Part shown: positions 1 to 8,028 of the stretch, piece by piece
Layout of the letters: the number at the start of each line of letters is the position of its first letter
Position numbering within the stretch: position 1 is the stretch's first letter
NCBI GenBank assembly: GCA_036741355.1
Contig: DAINSK010000031.1
Coordinates: forward strand, 1 to 40,116
DNA length: 40,116 bases
Direction: 5' to 3'
Source of the DNA: JBBRGK01 sp036741355
GTDB taxonomy: Bacteria > Chloroflexota > Dehalococcoidia > CAUJGQ01
Notes under the pieces: generated by a model
Databases searched by the model: none
The model's input: the letters and a program-made list of their open reading frames with translations, nothing else
Told to the model about the DNA's origin: nothing
Program-made: the position numbers and the translations under genes

Positions 1-581
1 TGCCGGGCGGCAACGCGATCAAGCCCGGCGACGTGCTGCGGGCGATGAACGGCACCACGATCGAAGTCGTCAACACGGACGCCGAGGGCCGGCTGATTCT
101 GGCCGACGGCCTCTCCTATGCCCGGAGCCTCGACCTTTCGCCGCTGATCGATATCGCCACGCTCACCGGCGCGATCACGACGGCTCTGGGCGACGTCGCG
201 ATGGGGGTCATGGGCAACGACCAGCCGTTGATCGAACGCATCATCGCCGCGGGCAAGGAGGAAGGTGAGAAGGTCTGGCAGTTGCCGATGTTTGACGAAT
301 ACCGCGAACAGATCAAAAGCGACGTCGCCGATATCAAGAACTCAGGCGGCCGCAAGGCGGGGTCGATTACCGCGGGCTTCTTCCTCCGCGAGTTCGTCGG
401 TAAGACGCCGTGGGCTCACCTCGACATCGCGGGCGTCGACATCTTCGACCAAGAGAAAGGCTGGATCGTGAAGGGCTCGAGCGGCATACCCGTGCGGACG
501 CTCGTTCAAACCGTGTTGAACCTCGCGGCGGAGCGATCGATGGACCGACCGAAGGTGCTTGCAGGCCAGAAGGGGCGATGA
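1..581 (+). CDS. pepA: Leucyl aminopeptidase (M17 family), C-terminal part, cut by the window edge
   Basis: This is the C-terminal catalytic half of a cytosolic M17 leucyl aminopeptidase, which removes N-terminal residues from peptides using two metal ions. The reading frame is open from base 3, so the gene begins before the window. The family signature NTDAEGRL is present about 25 residues in; its Asp and Glu are metal ligands and its Arg is catalytic in the family. It is followed by the expected DIATLTGA segment and, near the end, by HLDIAGVD and GSSGIPVRTL, which are typical of the M17 C-terminus. About 190 residues are visible out of roughly 480-500 in full-length members. The stop is TGA at 579-581, and the next gene starts 32 bases later on the same strand. 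Confidence 0.93.
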   Translation, partial: PGGNAIKPGDVLRAMNGTTIEVVNTDAEGRLILADGLSYARSLDLSPLIDIATLTGAITTALGDVAMGVMGNDQPLIERIIAAGKEEGEKVWQLPMFDEYREQIKSDVADIKNSGGRKAGSITAGFFLREFVGKTPWAHLDIAGVDIFDQEKGWIVKGSSGIPVRTLVQTVLNLAAERSMDRPKVLAGQKGR

Positions 582-613
582 GGCCCGGGAGTTAGGGGGC
601 ATATCCGACGGCC

Positions 614-1417
614 GTGCATATCAAGATCGAAAAGCAACTACAAGCCCTCGTGCCTGAACTGCTTTCGGCAGAGCCTTCAGCGCTCGCGGTCATGCTGTTC
701 GGCAGCTACAGCCGCGGCGACGAGGGCCCATTCAGCGACATCGACGTGCGCGTATTCACCGCCGCCCTACCCGTGCAGCGCGACAGAGTACGAATCGTCG
801 GCTGCGACGGGAAGCCGGTCCACTGGTCGATCGGATCGCGCACGGTTGCGGAGAAGCTGACCGAAATCGCGGATCCTGAGCAGTGGCCGTGGGCTGCTGC
901 TCACTATCAACATATGAAACCACTTCACGACCCGCTCGACATTCTGACGCTGATGCTGAAAGCGGTCGAACGGGCGAGACCGGGACCGGCGGCCTATACG
1001 GCGACGATCGGCTACGACCTGGAAACGCTGCTGGAGTACCTGGCGAAGGTCAATAACGCTGCGTTAGTGGGCTCCATGCCGGACGCGGTCCAGGCGGCGG
1101 TCAAGGTCGTTCACTACTGCGAACGGCTATTACGTTCGCTGAACCCGATTCAGCCGTTCGAGAATGAACCAGCGGTCGACGTCTACTATCGAGAGTTGCC
1201 GGTGGCGCCGCCGAATTGGGCGGCGGAACGGGACCTCTGCCTGGGCGTCACCGGCCTGCCTCGGACGATCGAGGACGTTTTGTGCGCGGCGCAGAGCATG
1301 GCCCTCGGTACCGCCGGTCTGCTTACTGACCATGTAGACGAACTGCCGTTCCCGCAAGACGTGGCCACGGCGTTGCGCGACGGGCTCATCCGTGCGTACC
1401 TCATGCGCGACGGGTAA
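614..1417 (+). CDS. Nucleotidyltransferase-fold protein with a C-terminal helical region
   Basis: The 267-residue protein carries the nucleotidyltransferase signature GSYSRGDEGPFSDIDV at residues 30-45. The GS pair and the two acidic residues D42 and D44 form the metal/NTP site in this superfamily, so an active enzyme is plausible. The remaining ~200 residues are mostly helical by appearance and contain a segment (AVKVVHYCERLLRSL) reminiscent of HEPN-like partner domains, but I cannot assign it. The start is GTG at 614; a GGGGG run at 595-599 is the only Shine-Dalgarno candidate and lies far upstream (14 nt), so the start is moderately certain. The next gene begins 3 bases after the stop, so the two are probably co-transcribed. 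The target (small molecule, RNA or protein) cannot be inferred. A MNT/HEPN toxin-antitoxin-like role is possible but unproven. Confidence 0.72.
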   Translation: MHIKIEKQLQALVPELLSAEPSALAVMLFGSYSRGDEGPFSDIDVRVFTAALPVQRDRVRIVGCDGKPVHWSIGSRTVAEKLTEIADPEQWPWAAAHYQHMKPLHDPLDILTLMLKAVERARPGPAAYTATIGYDLETLLEYLAKVNNAALVGSMPDAVQAAVKVVHYCERLLRSLNPIQPFENEPAVDVYYRELPVAPPNWAAERDLCLGVTGLPRTIEDVLCAAQSMALGTAGLLTDHVDELPFPQDVATALRDGLIRAYLMRDG

Positions 1418-1419
1418 CG

Positions 1420-2346
1420 ATGAACCGGCTGCTGGTTCTCGGTTGTGGTGTTTCTGCCTCGGCGATCGCGGTGTACGCGGGCATCGCGATCTACGGCGCC
1501 CACAAAGTAACCAGGCGCAGGCACCTGTTGCCGGAGATCACCCCCGACACGATATCTCCCATCTGGGAGGAGGTCCGTTTCCTCAGCCGCGGCGACCGCG
1601 TGCGGTTGTACGGCTGGTGGTTCCCGGCAAAGGACGCGCACCGGGCGCTCGTGCTCGTCCACGGACACGGCCAGAACCGCCTCGACAAGAACTGGCGGAG
1701 CGACGCGATCGCCCGCGCGTTCCTCGCCCGCGGCTACAGCGTGCTGATGTTCGACCTTCGGGGTCACGGCGAATCCGCTCGGAGCCGGCAGAGCTACGGG
1801 GTGCGCGAGAAGAACGACGTGTTAGGCGCGTTCGACTATGTACGCGGGCGCGGTTTCAGGCCGGAGGCGATCGCCATGATCGGCGTCTCCTACGGAGCGT
1901 CGACGCTACTGATGGCGGCGTCGGAACTGCAAGATGCCGGGGCGATCGTCGCCGACAGCGGCTATGCCCAGGCCTGGCCGGTTATCGCGGCTGAAATTCC
2001 GCGATACAGTCCGTTCCTCGCTTCGGTCCGGCCCGGTCCCGGCATCCGGTTGGCTTCGCGGCTGTTGTACGGGATAGATTTGGGCGCCGCCCGTCCGGAA
2101 AACGCGGTCGCGCTCATCCGCGAGCGGCCGATTCTTCTGATCCACGGAGCCGTCGACGCATACATCCCGCCCTCGCATAGTGAGCGGCTGCTCGCCCGTT
2201 CCGCTCACCCGTCGAGCGAGCTCTGGATCGTGCCGGATGCCGGCCATGCCGAGACCTACATGAAGGCGCCGGACGAATACATCGAGCGGGTCGCGACCTT
2301 TTTCGACGCACAAATGGGCGGCCCCGTCGGCCAGGAGCACCGGTAA
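1420..2346 (+). CDS. Membrane-anchored alpha/beta hydrolase
   Basis: This 308-residue serine hydrolase has an N-terminal hydrophobic anchor (about residues 4-27) without a clear cleavage site, so it is likely held on the membrane. The alpha/beta hydrolase core is complete: an oxyanion HGHGQN loop at 81-86, a DLRGHGES strand-loop at 112-119, the nucleophile elbow GVSYG with S157, the acid in HGAVDAYIPP (D246) and the base in DAGHAE (H276). This fits the family of YqkD/BEM46-like hydrolases acting on ester or peptide bonds of unknown small substrates. It starts 2 bases after the preceding stop, implying translational coupling with the nucleotidyltransferase. No partner gene reveals the substrate. 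Confidence 0.85.
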   Translation: MNRLLVLGCGVSASAIAVYAGIAIYGAHKVTRRRHLLPEITPDTISPIWEEVRFLSRGDRVRLYGWWFPAKDAHRALVLVHGHGQNRLDKNWRSDAIARAFLARGYSVLMFDLRGHGESARSRQSYGVREKNDVLGAFDYVRGRGFRPEAIAMIGVSYGASTLLMAASELQDAGAIVADSGYAQAWPVIAAEIPRYSPFLASVRPGPGIRLASRLLYGIDLGAARPENAVALIRERPILLIHGAVDAYIPPSHSERLLARSAHPSSELWIVPDAGHAETYMKAPDEYIERVATFFDAQMGGPVGQEHR

Positions 2347-2354
2347 TCGGCTCT

Positions 2355-2530
2355 GACTGTCCCAGCATGAGCCGGACTTTGAGCCCTCTCGTGCATTTGG
2401 ACATAGATGCACGTCCCGTCGTAGCCATACGAGACTGGGAACACGAACACGGGACCGTCACCGAAGACGCCGAGATGGCCGACGTGCTGGAGCGTTAAGA
2501 ACGCCTGGATTTCGTTTGGCTCAGTTCGCC
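2355..2530 (-). pseudogene. Decayed pyridoxamine-5'-phosphate-oxidase-like (flavin-binding split barrel) gene
   Basis: On the minus strand, translation from about 2515 down to 2400 gives a stretch reading EIQAFLTLQHVGHLGVFG and then VFPVSYGYDGTCIYV. This closely resembles the start of small PNPOx-like flavin/F420-binding proteins (helix, RVGHLG strand, VPVSYxYDG strand). The family's next segment (GLKVRLMLGQSEP) is found immediately afterwards but in a different frame, so there is a frameshift near 2400. No start codon in the right frame precedes the first segment, and sequence after about 2355 no longer resembles the family. I infer a truncated, frameshifted relic. It fills most of the gap between the hydrolase (+) and the universal stress protein (-). 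Confidence 0.55.
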
Positions 2531-2570
2531 AAGCTCGCGTTGACCTCCTGCGGTGTGCCAGGACAGAGTT

Positions 2571-3479
2571 TTACGACGGTTGTTCCGGTGCACGGATGAG
2601 CAGCACGGGAAGTCCCAGACGGACGAGGCGGTCAGCCGTGCTGCCCAAAGCTAAGCGGCGGACGCCGCCGCGACCGTGGGTGGTCATCACGACGAGGTCG
2701 ACCGCGTTCTCCTGGAGGTAGTCCGCCAGCGTCGCTGCGGGTACACCGCGAATTACGGCGATATCGGCCGCGACACCCGCCGGCAGACGTCCCAGTACGC
2801 CTTCAAGATACTGCTGGGCTAGCTGTTCTAACTCGGCATCGATCTCGCCCAAGTCTGGGACATACTGGTAGGCCATCGTCGCCATGACGGGCAAGGATTG
2901 CACCCGGAGTAGCACCAGCCGGGCCCCGGCTGCAGCAGCGAGCCTGGCAGCGGGAGCGAGTGCCGCTTCAGCCAGCGGTGAGCCATCGAGCGGCACGGCG
3001 ATGCGGCGGAGTTGGACTGCTTGTCGCACTGGGGCATCCTCGCGCGGCGAGATGAGCAGTGTGGGCTGGCTGCCGGTCCGCATGACCCTGTCGGCAACGC
3101 TGCCGAGGAAGAGGCGCTGCAAGCCACCGCGGCCGTGTGTGGCCATGACGACCATGCTGGCAGCGATTCGTTCCGCCGCCGCGAGAATCTCGTCCGCGGC
3201 GTGACCCATGGCCATCTCCGTGTCGGCGACAATGCCCCGGTCGCGGAGCTCCCTTGCGATAGTCGCAAGATACGCTGCGAACACCTCACGCTGCCCGCGC
3301 TCCACCTCCTCGCTAAGCTCTGGCGAGAGGCCGAATACACCGCCCGGTTCCCGCTCAACAACGGCCAGCAGGCGGAGTGCGCCACCGACCAGGCGCGCAA
3401 TGGCCTCGGCATATGGCAGCGCGGCTTCCGCCACTTCCGACCCGTCCAAGGGAACGAGGACACGCTGTTGCTCGGCCAT
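2571..3479 (-). CDS. Universal stress protein with two tandem UspA domains
   Basis: The 302-residue cytosolic protein consists of two UspA domains (about residues 4-147 and 155-298). Each begins with a VPLDGS strand and ends with a THGRGG...LGS nucleotide-binding loop followed by a hydrophobic strand (PTLLIS and PVLLIR). The GX9G(S) part of the ATP-binding motif is kept in both, but the first Gly of the classical G-2X-G is Ala in domain 1 and Thr in domain 2. The start at 3479 (MAEQQR) is favoured over an upstream in-frame ATG because a GAGGAGG ribosome site lies 6-12 nt before it (3486-3492 on the plus strand) and homology begins there. Tandem Usp proteins typically respond to starvation, redox or energy stress. 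It is monocistronic here. Confidence 0.9.
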   Translation of the reverse strand: MAEQQRVLVPLDGSEVAEAALPYAEAIARLVGGALRLLAVVEREPGGVFGLSPELSEEVERGQREVFAAYLATIARELRDRGIVADTEMAMGHAADEILAAAERIAASMVVMATHGRGGLQRLFLGSVADRVMRTGSQPTLLISPREDAPVRQAVQLRRIAVPLDGSPLAEAALAPAARLAAAAGARLVLLRVQSLPVMATMAYQYVPDLGEIDAELEQLAQQYLEGVLGRLPAGVAADIAVIRGVPAATLADYLQENAVDLVVMTTHGRGGVRRLALGSTADRLVRLGLPVLLIRAPEQPS

Positions 3480-3798
3480 CACTAGCCTCCTCTGATGTCC
3501 AGAAACAGCAGTGCGGTCCACCTTTCGTGTGGTTGCCTAGCGGTACTTTGTTGATTCAAGACTGTGGGAAGCGTAGCACGGGGGCGGAGGTGCTGCATGA
3601 CCAAGCAATAGCCGTGTGCGCCGGCTCCCGATCCGCTCTAATCCATTGCCACCCGCAGTGGAAGCAATCTCCTCCGTTCAGCCCATGCGGTGCATCGCCG
3701 CGCGGCCATCATAGCGGGCGGCGGTGTACGATGGGCGCGGCGTTTTCACCGGCCTGCTGTACGGTGGATGGCCGGCGGACGATGTGGTGGCCAAAAGT
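3480..3798. other. Divergent intergenic region between the Usp gene and an F420-type oxidoreductase gene
   Basis: These 319 bases separate two divergently transcribed genes and must hold both promoters. Apart from the GAGGAGG ribosome site of the minus-strand Usp gene at 3486-3492, I see no convincing sigma-70 pair, palindrome or coding remnant. Confidence 0.4.
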
Positions 3799-4731
3799 AT
3801 GCGTTTCGGCATCGTCTTGCCGCACTTCCGGCCGGTGGCCGGTGCAAGCGCCATACGCGACACGGCCCAGGCGGTCGAGCGGTTGGGGTTCGACTCGGTA
3901 TGGGTCACCGATCGCGCCGCGCTGCCGCCGGGTTCCCCACGGCGGCAGTTTGGCCCCGCCTTCTTCGACCCGTTCGTAACGCTCAGCTATGTGGCGGCAA
4001 AGACCGAGCGCGTGCGCCTGGGCGCGACCGTGTTCGTGTTGCCCTTTCGCCATCCGGTGCTCGCGGCGCGGGCGATCGCCTCACTCGACCAGCTTTCCGA
4101 TGGTCGGGTCATCGTCGGAGCCGGAGCCGGCTGGATGCCGGAGGAGTTCGGGGCAATCGGCGTTCCGTTCCACAGGCGCGGACGGCTTACCGATGAGTAC
4201 CTGGAGGCGATGATCGCCCTCTGGTCGTCGCGGGTCGCTTCGTTTTCGGGCCCGACGGTCAAGTTCGAGAACCTGTCTTCAGAACCCTTGCCCGTCCAGC
4301 GGCCGCACCCGCCGATCTGGGTGGGCGGCCGGGCGCTCGCCGCACTGCGCCGAGCGGTGAAGCATGGTGACGCCTGGCACGGCAGCCCCGAGCCGTTATC
4401 GAAGCTGCGGCAGGTAACGGCGGCGCTGGCCGAGGAGGCGAAACTCCAGGGGCGCGACCCCGCGAGTATCAAACTGACCACGCGCGCCCCGCTGCATTTC
4501 GCGACGGGCAGTCGAACGAACCTTTCTGGCGCCGAGTTGCCCGACTACCCTTTCGGCACGCCAGACGAGGTGATCGCTTCGATAGATCGGTACAAAGTCG
4601 CGGGCTTCTCCGAGCTGGTCTTCGACACCTTCTTCGCCGGCTTCCCAGAGTTGGACGACGCGACACCCGAAAGCATCCTCCGCACTATGGAGCTGTTCGC
4701 GCGGGCAGTGATGCCGGCGTTCAAGACGTAG
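3799..4731 (+). CDS. LLM-class F420-dependent oxidoreductase
   Basis: The 310-residue protein has the TIM-barrel pattern of the bacterial luciferase-like superfamily. It starts MRFGIVLPHFRP, then has the conserved RVRLGATV strand, the HPVLAARAIASLDQLS helix, the GRVIVGAGAGWMPEEF loop near residue 105, and HPPIWVGG near residue 170. This layout is that of the TIGR03619/F420-dependent group, which uses reduced F420 or FMN to reduce or oxygenate organic substrates. The ATG at 3799 is chosen because homology begins there, although the frame is open further upstream and no strong ribosome site is visible; GTG at 3787 is an alternative. A paralogue lies at 39037-39879. The DUF169 gene follows 31 nt downstream and may be co-expressed. 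The substrate is unknown. Confidence 0.85.
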   Translation: MRFGIVLPHFRPVAGASAIRDTAQAVERLGFDSVWVTDRAALPPGSPRRQFGPAFFDPFVTLSYVAAKTERVRLGATVFVLPFRHPVLAARAIASLDQLSDGRVIVGAGAGWMPEEFGAIGVPFHRRGRLTDEYLEAMIALWSSRVASFSGPTVKFENLSSEPLPVQRPHPPIWVGGRALAALRRAVKHGDAWHGSPEPLSKLRQVTAALAEEAKLQGRDPASIKLTTRAPLHFATGSRTNLSGAELPDYPFGTPDEVIASIDRYKVAGFSELVFDTFFAGFPELDDATPESILRTMELFARAVMPAFKT

Positions 4732-4762
4732 TGTTAGACCCAAGCAAAAGGAGATCACGTTC

Positions 4763-5575
4763 ATGGCCACTGAAGCAACTTCCAAAATAGGTGAGAGCGC
4801 CGACCCGCAAAGCTACGACTGGAACGCGATCGTCGACGACCTCAACCGGCTGCTGCGGCTGCGCGTCACGCCGATCGGCATGAAGCTGTTCGAGACCGTG
4901 GCCGAGATGGAGGCGATCCCAAAGATCCGGCGTCCCTCGTCGATCTACACGACCGACCAGATCGTCGCCCAGTCGGCGCGGTTGGGTTGGACCGTGGGCA
5001 TCACGAACGAAGACCTCGTGGGACCGCAATGCGGCGCAGTGATCGGCCTGCATCCCCAAAACGCCGAGTGGCTCTCCGGCAAGCGCATGGCCGGCGTCTG
5101 GTTCGAGACGATCGAGGACTCCGCCGCTCACCAGCGGGCGATGGACTGCGTGCCCTACGGCCGCTACGCCGCGATGGCCGTCTCGCCGCTGACCAGCGGC
5201 CGGCTGAACCCGCCGGACATCGTGCTCATCTACGGTACCCCCGGCCAGATGATTATTCTCATAAATGGTTTGCAGTGGACTGGGTACCGCAAGTTCGAGT
5301 GGGGCATCGTGGGTGAGTCTGCCTGTGCCGATTCCTGGGGCCGGGCGCTGCTCACCGGCGAGCCGAGCCTTTCGATCCCCTGCTTCGCCGAACGGCGCTA
5401 CGGGGGAGTGCTGGACGACGAGCTGCTGCTCGCCATCCCGCCCCGCTTCCTGCCTGGGGCGATCGAAGGCATGAAACGCCTTGCCAAAAACGGGCTACGC
5501 TACCCGATCCCGCAGTACGGCATCCAATCGGACGCCCGAGCCGGCCTCGGCTACAGCTACTCCGACAAGGAATGA
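4763..5575 (+). CDS. DUF169 family protein
   Basis: This 270-residue protein matches the DUF169 family by its opening WNAIVDDLNRLLRLRVTPIG followed by the PIGMKLF strand, a central GPQCGAVIGL segment and a C-terminal FAERRYGG...LAIPPRFL region. DUF169 proteins are found in many anaerobes and Chloroflexota; their function is unknown. A good ribosome site (AAAGGAGA, 4747-4754) precedes the ATG at 4763. The last 76 codons are copied at 9916-10143 with a single base difference, so the locus has taken part in a duplication. No transmembrane segment or signal peptide is visible. The gene runs convergently with the ferredoxin gene at 5626-5952. Confidence 0.8.
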   Translation: MATEATSKIGESADPQSYDWNAIVDDLNRLLRLRVTPIGMKLFETVAEMEAIPKIRRPSSIYTTDQIVAQSARLGWTVGITNEDLVGPQCGAVIGLHPQNAEWLSGKRMAGVWFETIEDSAAHQRAMDCVPYGRYAAMAVSPLTSGRLNPPDIVLIYGTPGQMIILINGLQWTGYRKFEWGIVGESACADSWGRALLTGEPSLSIPCFAERRYGGVLDDELLLAIPPRFLPGAIEGMKRLAKNGLRYPIPQYGIQSDARAGLGYSYSDKE

Positions 5576-5684
5576 TGCGCAGGTGGAGCGGGCGCCAGGA
5601 ACCGGCCGCTGCTTGTTATGCATCCCTATACAGCGGCTGTGTCAGAACTCGTAGGCGGCGTCGCGAGCTGAGACATTGATTGTG
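5348..5684. repeat. 337-bp direct repeat, copy 1 (3' ends of the DUF169 and ferredoxin genes)
   Basis: This block aligns without gaps to 9916-10252 (constant offset 4568). It covers the last 228 bases of the DUF169 gene, the short convergent gap and the 3' end of the minus-strand ferredoxin gene. By eye I count 1 mismatch in the 228 coding bases and about 10 in the remaining 109. Confidence 0.9.
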
Positions 5685-5952
5685 CATTAATCGTATTTCG
5701 GTCCGGTCCCTGTAGCACGCCGCGCAGCCGGGCCTTGACCGTTTGCTGCTGTCGCGCGGCGAACTCGTCCCTCCGCACGATGGCGCGCACCAGGCAATAC
5801 GGCACGCAGGCTTGACAGCCGTCGCACCGTCGCTTATCAACGATGAACTGGTTGGGTGCCTGCACGATCGCCCCAGTGGGACACATGAATTCGCAGACCC
5901 CACAGTTCATGCAGTCTGAGCTGATGATGTACGTCAGACCTTCCTCAACCAT
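5626..5952 (-). CDS. Dicluster [4Fe-4S] ferredoxin
   Basis: The 108-residue soluble protein has two classical [4Fe-4S] motifs: CMNCGVCEFMCP near residues 14-25 and CDGCQACVPYCL near residues 43-54, with the spacing of a bacterial 2[4Fe-4S] ferredoxin. A basic, cluster-free tail of about 50 residues follows, which is longer than in minimal clostridial ferredoxins. It should carry electrons, most simply to the diiron protein encoded upstream in the same transcription unit. It begins 39 nt after the SCP2-like gene; its ribosome site (GAGG) sits very close to the ATG, so translation may depend on coupling. The last 20 codons lie in the 337-bp repeat; in the distant copy the stop codon TAG is altered (CTA to CAA on the plus strand). 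Confidence 0.92.
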   Translation of the reverse strand: MVEEGLTYIISSDCMNCGVCEFMCPTGAIVQAPNQFIVDKRRCDGCQACVPYCLVRAIVRRDEFAARQQQTVKARLRGVLQGPDRNTINAQSMSQLATPPTSSDTAAV

Positions 5953-5991
5953 GCCTCGATCCGTCTTTGGTGCACCGGCGTACTGCGAGTC

Positions 5992-6450
5992 CTAGCCGGG
6001 AAAATCCGATTTGAACGTTGCGGCGTTGTCGAAGAACGCCTGCAGGCTGGAGTTGACGCGGAAGAACAGGTCCGCCCGCAACTGATCGGTCGCCTTCAGT
6101 TCGATGCGGCCGAAGTGCAGATAATTCAGCGTATGGCGGAGGTCGGGTCCATCGTTGGCCTCGATGTTCGCGATCATCTCCTTCCACGTACCGAAGGGCG
6201 CCTGCAGCGTGAAATCCACGTTCGGCGGGTCGATCGCATCGACCTCCGCCACGCCGTCGCAGGTATAGGCGCCGAATGTGATGGTGTAGGCGCGGGACTG
6301 CGCCTGGCCCTCGTCTGCCTGGACTACGATCCCAACCCGTGCATCGATGAATCCGAGTTTGCGGAAGGTCTCGACATCGTTGTTCATCGCCTCGCCGAGC
6401 GCCTGAAACCACCCCAGCGTCGGAAATCGCTGTCTTGTACTGACGACCAT
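5992..6450 (-). CDS. SCP2-like (sterol-carrier fold) protein
   Basis: The 152-residue soluble protein shows the alternating strand/helix pattern of SCP2-like domains: a long beta region at about residues 35-90 (VGIVVQADEG ... VDFTLQAPFGTWKEMI) followed by a helix and a final segment LKATDQLRADLFFRV that resembles the lipid-binding end of the fold. Such domains bind lipids or acyl-CoA-like hydrophobic ligands, or serve as substrate carriers. A strong GGAGG site lies 8 nt before the ATG at 6450. It is in line with the diiron gene upstream (151-nt gap holding a tandem repeat) and the ferredoxin downstream (39-nt gap), suggesting it presents a hydrophobic substrate to the diiron enzyme. The family call is moderate. 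Confidence 0.6.
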   Translation of the reverse strand: MVVSTRQRFPTLGWFQALGEAMNNDVETFRKLGFIDARVGIVVQADEGQAQSRAYTITFGAYTCDGVAEVDAIDPPNVDFTLQAPFGTWKEMIANIEANDGPDLRHTLNYLHFGRIELKATDQLRADLFFRVNSSLQAFFDNAATFKSDFPG

Positions 6451-6470
6451 CGCTCTCTACCTCCGTTCCT

Positions 6471-6590
6471 TCTGAATCCCCGCCGGCAGACTCCGTAACC
6501 GGCCTCGGGCACCGTGCCGACGGGTCCCGGTCTGAATCCCCGCCGGCAGACTCCGTAGCCGGCCTCGGGCACAATGCCGGCTGGTCCCGG
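6471..6590. repeat. Two tandem copies of a 60-bp unit
   Basis: Units at 6471-6530 and 6531-6590 have identical length and differ at only about 5 of 60 positions by my count. Each starts TCTGAATCCCCGCCGGCAGA and contains an internal GCCGGC/CCGG-rich core. A partial third start (TCTGCC) follows at 6592. They lie in the gap between the diiron gene and the SCP2-like gene, in what should be the mRNA between two cistrons. Confidence 0.85.
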
Positions 6591-6601
6591 GTCTGCCTAT
6601 C

Positions 6602-7867
6602 TCAGTACGGCGCCTCGGCGGGCAGCTTGATGCGGGACCGGCGGTCGAAACCGGCGAGATCACAGCGGTTCAGGTATTCCTGCACTATGCGTTGCCAGAC
6701 GAGCTTCACGGCGTCCATGCCACGATCGATATGCGCCATCCCGCCGCCCGCGAGCACCGCGAGTGGCTCGACCAACCACGGGTTCACAAGGAAGGTGGCG
6801 AAGCCTCGTTCGAAGGTATCTGCCACTACGTGCAGCTCCTCCTCGACGGCTTTCCGGTCCGGAGTGTGCTCCAGGAAGTACTTCAAATGCATCGTGCCGT
6901 ACGACACGTGACGGGCTTCGTCCTGCATGCAGAGCCGGTAGATCTCCTTCTCACACTTGTTCTGCGCCAGGAATTCTCCCGCCCGGAACAGGTCGAGAAT
7001 GAGCCCCTCGCCGCCCACGTGCATGAGGAACGATCCCTGAATGTACGTCGGCGCCAAGAGGATGCCGGCCAGGCCCATCTCGGTATCGGCGCGACACCGC
7101 AAGAGCCCGCCGCCGTTGGCCAGGGCTCGCTTACGGAAGACTTCAAGGTGTCGAGCCTCGTCCATGGCCTGCGTGCAGAGGAACATCTTCACTTCGTGGA
7201 AGTGCTGGTTCATCCGCCAGAGCCACTTCGCCGGGAAGTCGCTCGCGACCATTTCGACCTCCGTGAGGAAGGTCGAGATCTGGCATTGCGCCCGCTCGAG
7301 GTCGTCGGGCAATGGCTGCAAGGTATCCCACGGGATGTCACGCGTAACGCTCCACTGGCGCTGCACTGCCTCCTCGTACAGCGGCACGACGTTATCCGCC
7401 CACACTTGGTACTTCGCATTCAAGACGTAGCCCATGTCCGGGTAGACGGCGTCGGGGTCGAGGGTAGCGCCACGCGCCGCCATACTCCGACCAGGTGCAA
7501 CGTCCAGCGCCTCACCCGCGTAGGCGTTATTGATATCCATCAGCGTGAGGCCGCGCCTTGCATCCCGGCGCTCGGCCTTGATCCCCCACTCGGGGCGCTT
7601 GTCGGTGAGCCATTCCAGGTGGTAGCGCCCTTGCTTCACCCGTTCGACGTACTCCTCCTGCTCCGGCGTATAGACGCGCCCTTCCTGCGCCAGTTCCTGT
7701 CGTGAGATGAGGGTCTCCGCCTGTTTTAGCGAGATGTCCATCTCCAGAGCATTGTTGATCCGGTCGGGTGTGATACCCGCCGCCAGAGCGCGTTGGACAA
7801 GGACCGCGTTCCAGCCGTGTTCGAGCGCCTTCTGCATCACTTCCGCGGGCGTTACCGTGGCGACCAT
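6602..7867 (-). CDS. Ferritin-like diiron protein (putative diiron oxygenase)
   Basis: The 421-residue protein has a complete carboxylate-bridged diiron ligand set in its C-terminal helical domain: a Glu in LTEVE (E203 or E205), E237 and H240 in DEARH, E287 in VGGEG, and E317 and H320 in a second DEARH. This E-ExxH-E-ExxH pattern is that of R2-like/ferritin-like oxygenases that activate dioxygen. The first ~150 residues form a separate helical region of unknown function. The ATG at 7867 is preceded by GGAGGGG at 6-10 nt spacing, making the start secure; upstream in-frame codons are ignored. It lies between a PAS-LuxR gene (upstream) and SCP2-like and ferredoxin genes (downstream), so an electron-fed hydroxylase or desaturase is a reasonable inference. 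The substrate is unknown. Confidence 0.82.
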   Translation of the reverse strand: MVATVTPAEVMQKALEHGWNAVLVQRALAAGITPDRINNALEMDISLKQAETLISRQELAQEGRVYTPEQEEYVERVKQGRYHLEWLTDKRPEWGIKAERRDARRGLTLMDINNAYAGEALDVAPGRSMAARGATLDPDAVYPDMGYVLNAKYQVWADNVVPLYEEAVQRQWSVTRDIPWDTLQPLPDDLERAQCQISTFLTEVEMVASDFPAKWLWRMNQHFHEVKMFLCTQAMDEARHLEVFRKRALANGGGLLRCRADTEMGLAGILLAPTYIQGSFLMHVGGEGLILDLFRAGEFLAQNKCEKEIYRLCMQDEARHVSYGTMHLKYFLEHTPDRKAVEEELHVVADTFERGFATFLVNPWLVEPLAVLAGGGMAHIDRGMDAVKLVWQRIVQEYLNRCDLAGFDRRSRIKLPAEAPY

Positions 7868-7971
7868 CGTTCCCCTCCACTCTGCAGCATGCAGCCCCGG
7901 CAGCCGCACTTGTCTGTGCCGACGTTGCAAGGCTATTGAAGCAACAATATGACCGGCTGCGTAGCATCGCC

Positions 7972-8007
7972 TGATACAACTGCATCAATTTGCAGTCTGA
8001 TGTATCA
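7972..8007. promoter_or_regulatory. 36-bp interrupted palindrome, candidate operator of the diiron cassette
   Basis: The sequence TGATACA (7972-7978) ACTGCA (7979-7984), six bases, TGCAGT (7991-7996), four bases, TGTATCA (8001-8007) forms a two-part inverted repeat with perfect 7-bp outer and 6-bp inner arms. It lies 105-140 nt upstream of the diiron ATG and 22 nt after the end of the PAS-LuxR gene. No T-run follows on the minus strand, which argues against a rho-independent terminator and for a protein-binding site, perhaps for the neighbouring LuxR-type protein. This is inference. Confidence 0.6.
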
Positions 8008-8028
8008 GATTGGTGGAATGGCGCGAGG

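Noticed and set aside
6471..6590. Tandem repeat considered as a CRISPR array
   Set aside because: Only two units, no spacers and no cas genes nearby.
6692..7705. 337-codon plus-strand frame within the diiron gene
   Set aside because: Mirror frame of the diiron gene in GC-rich DNA, no homology and no ribosome site.
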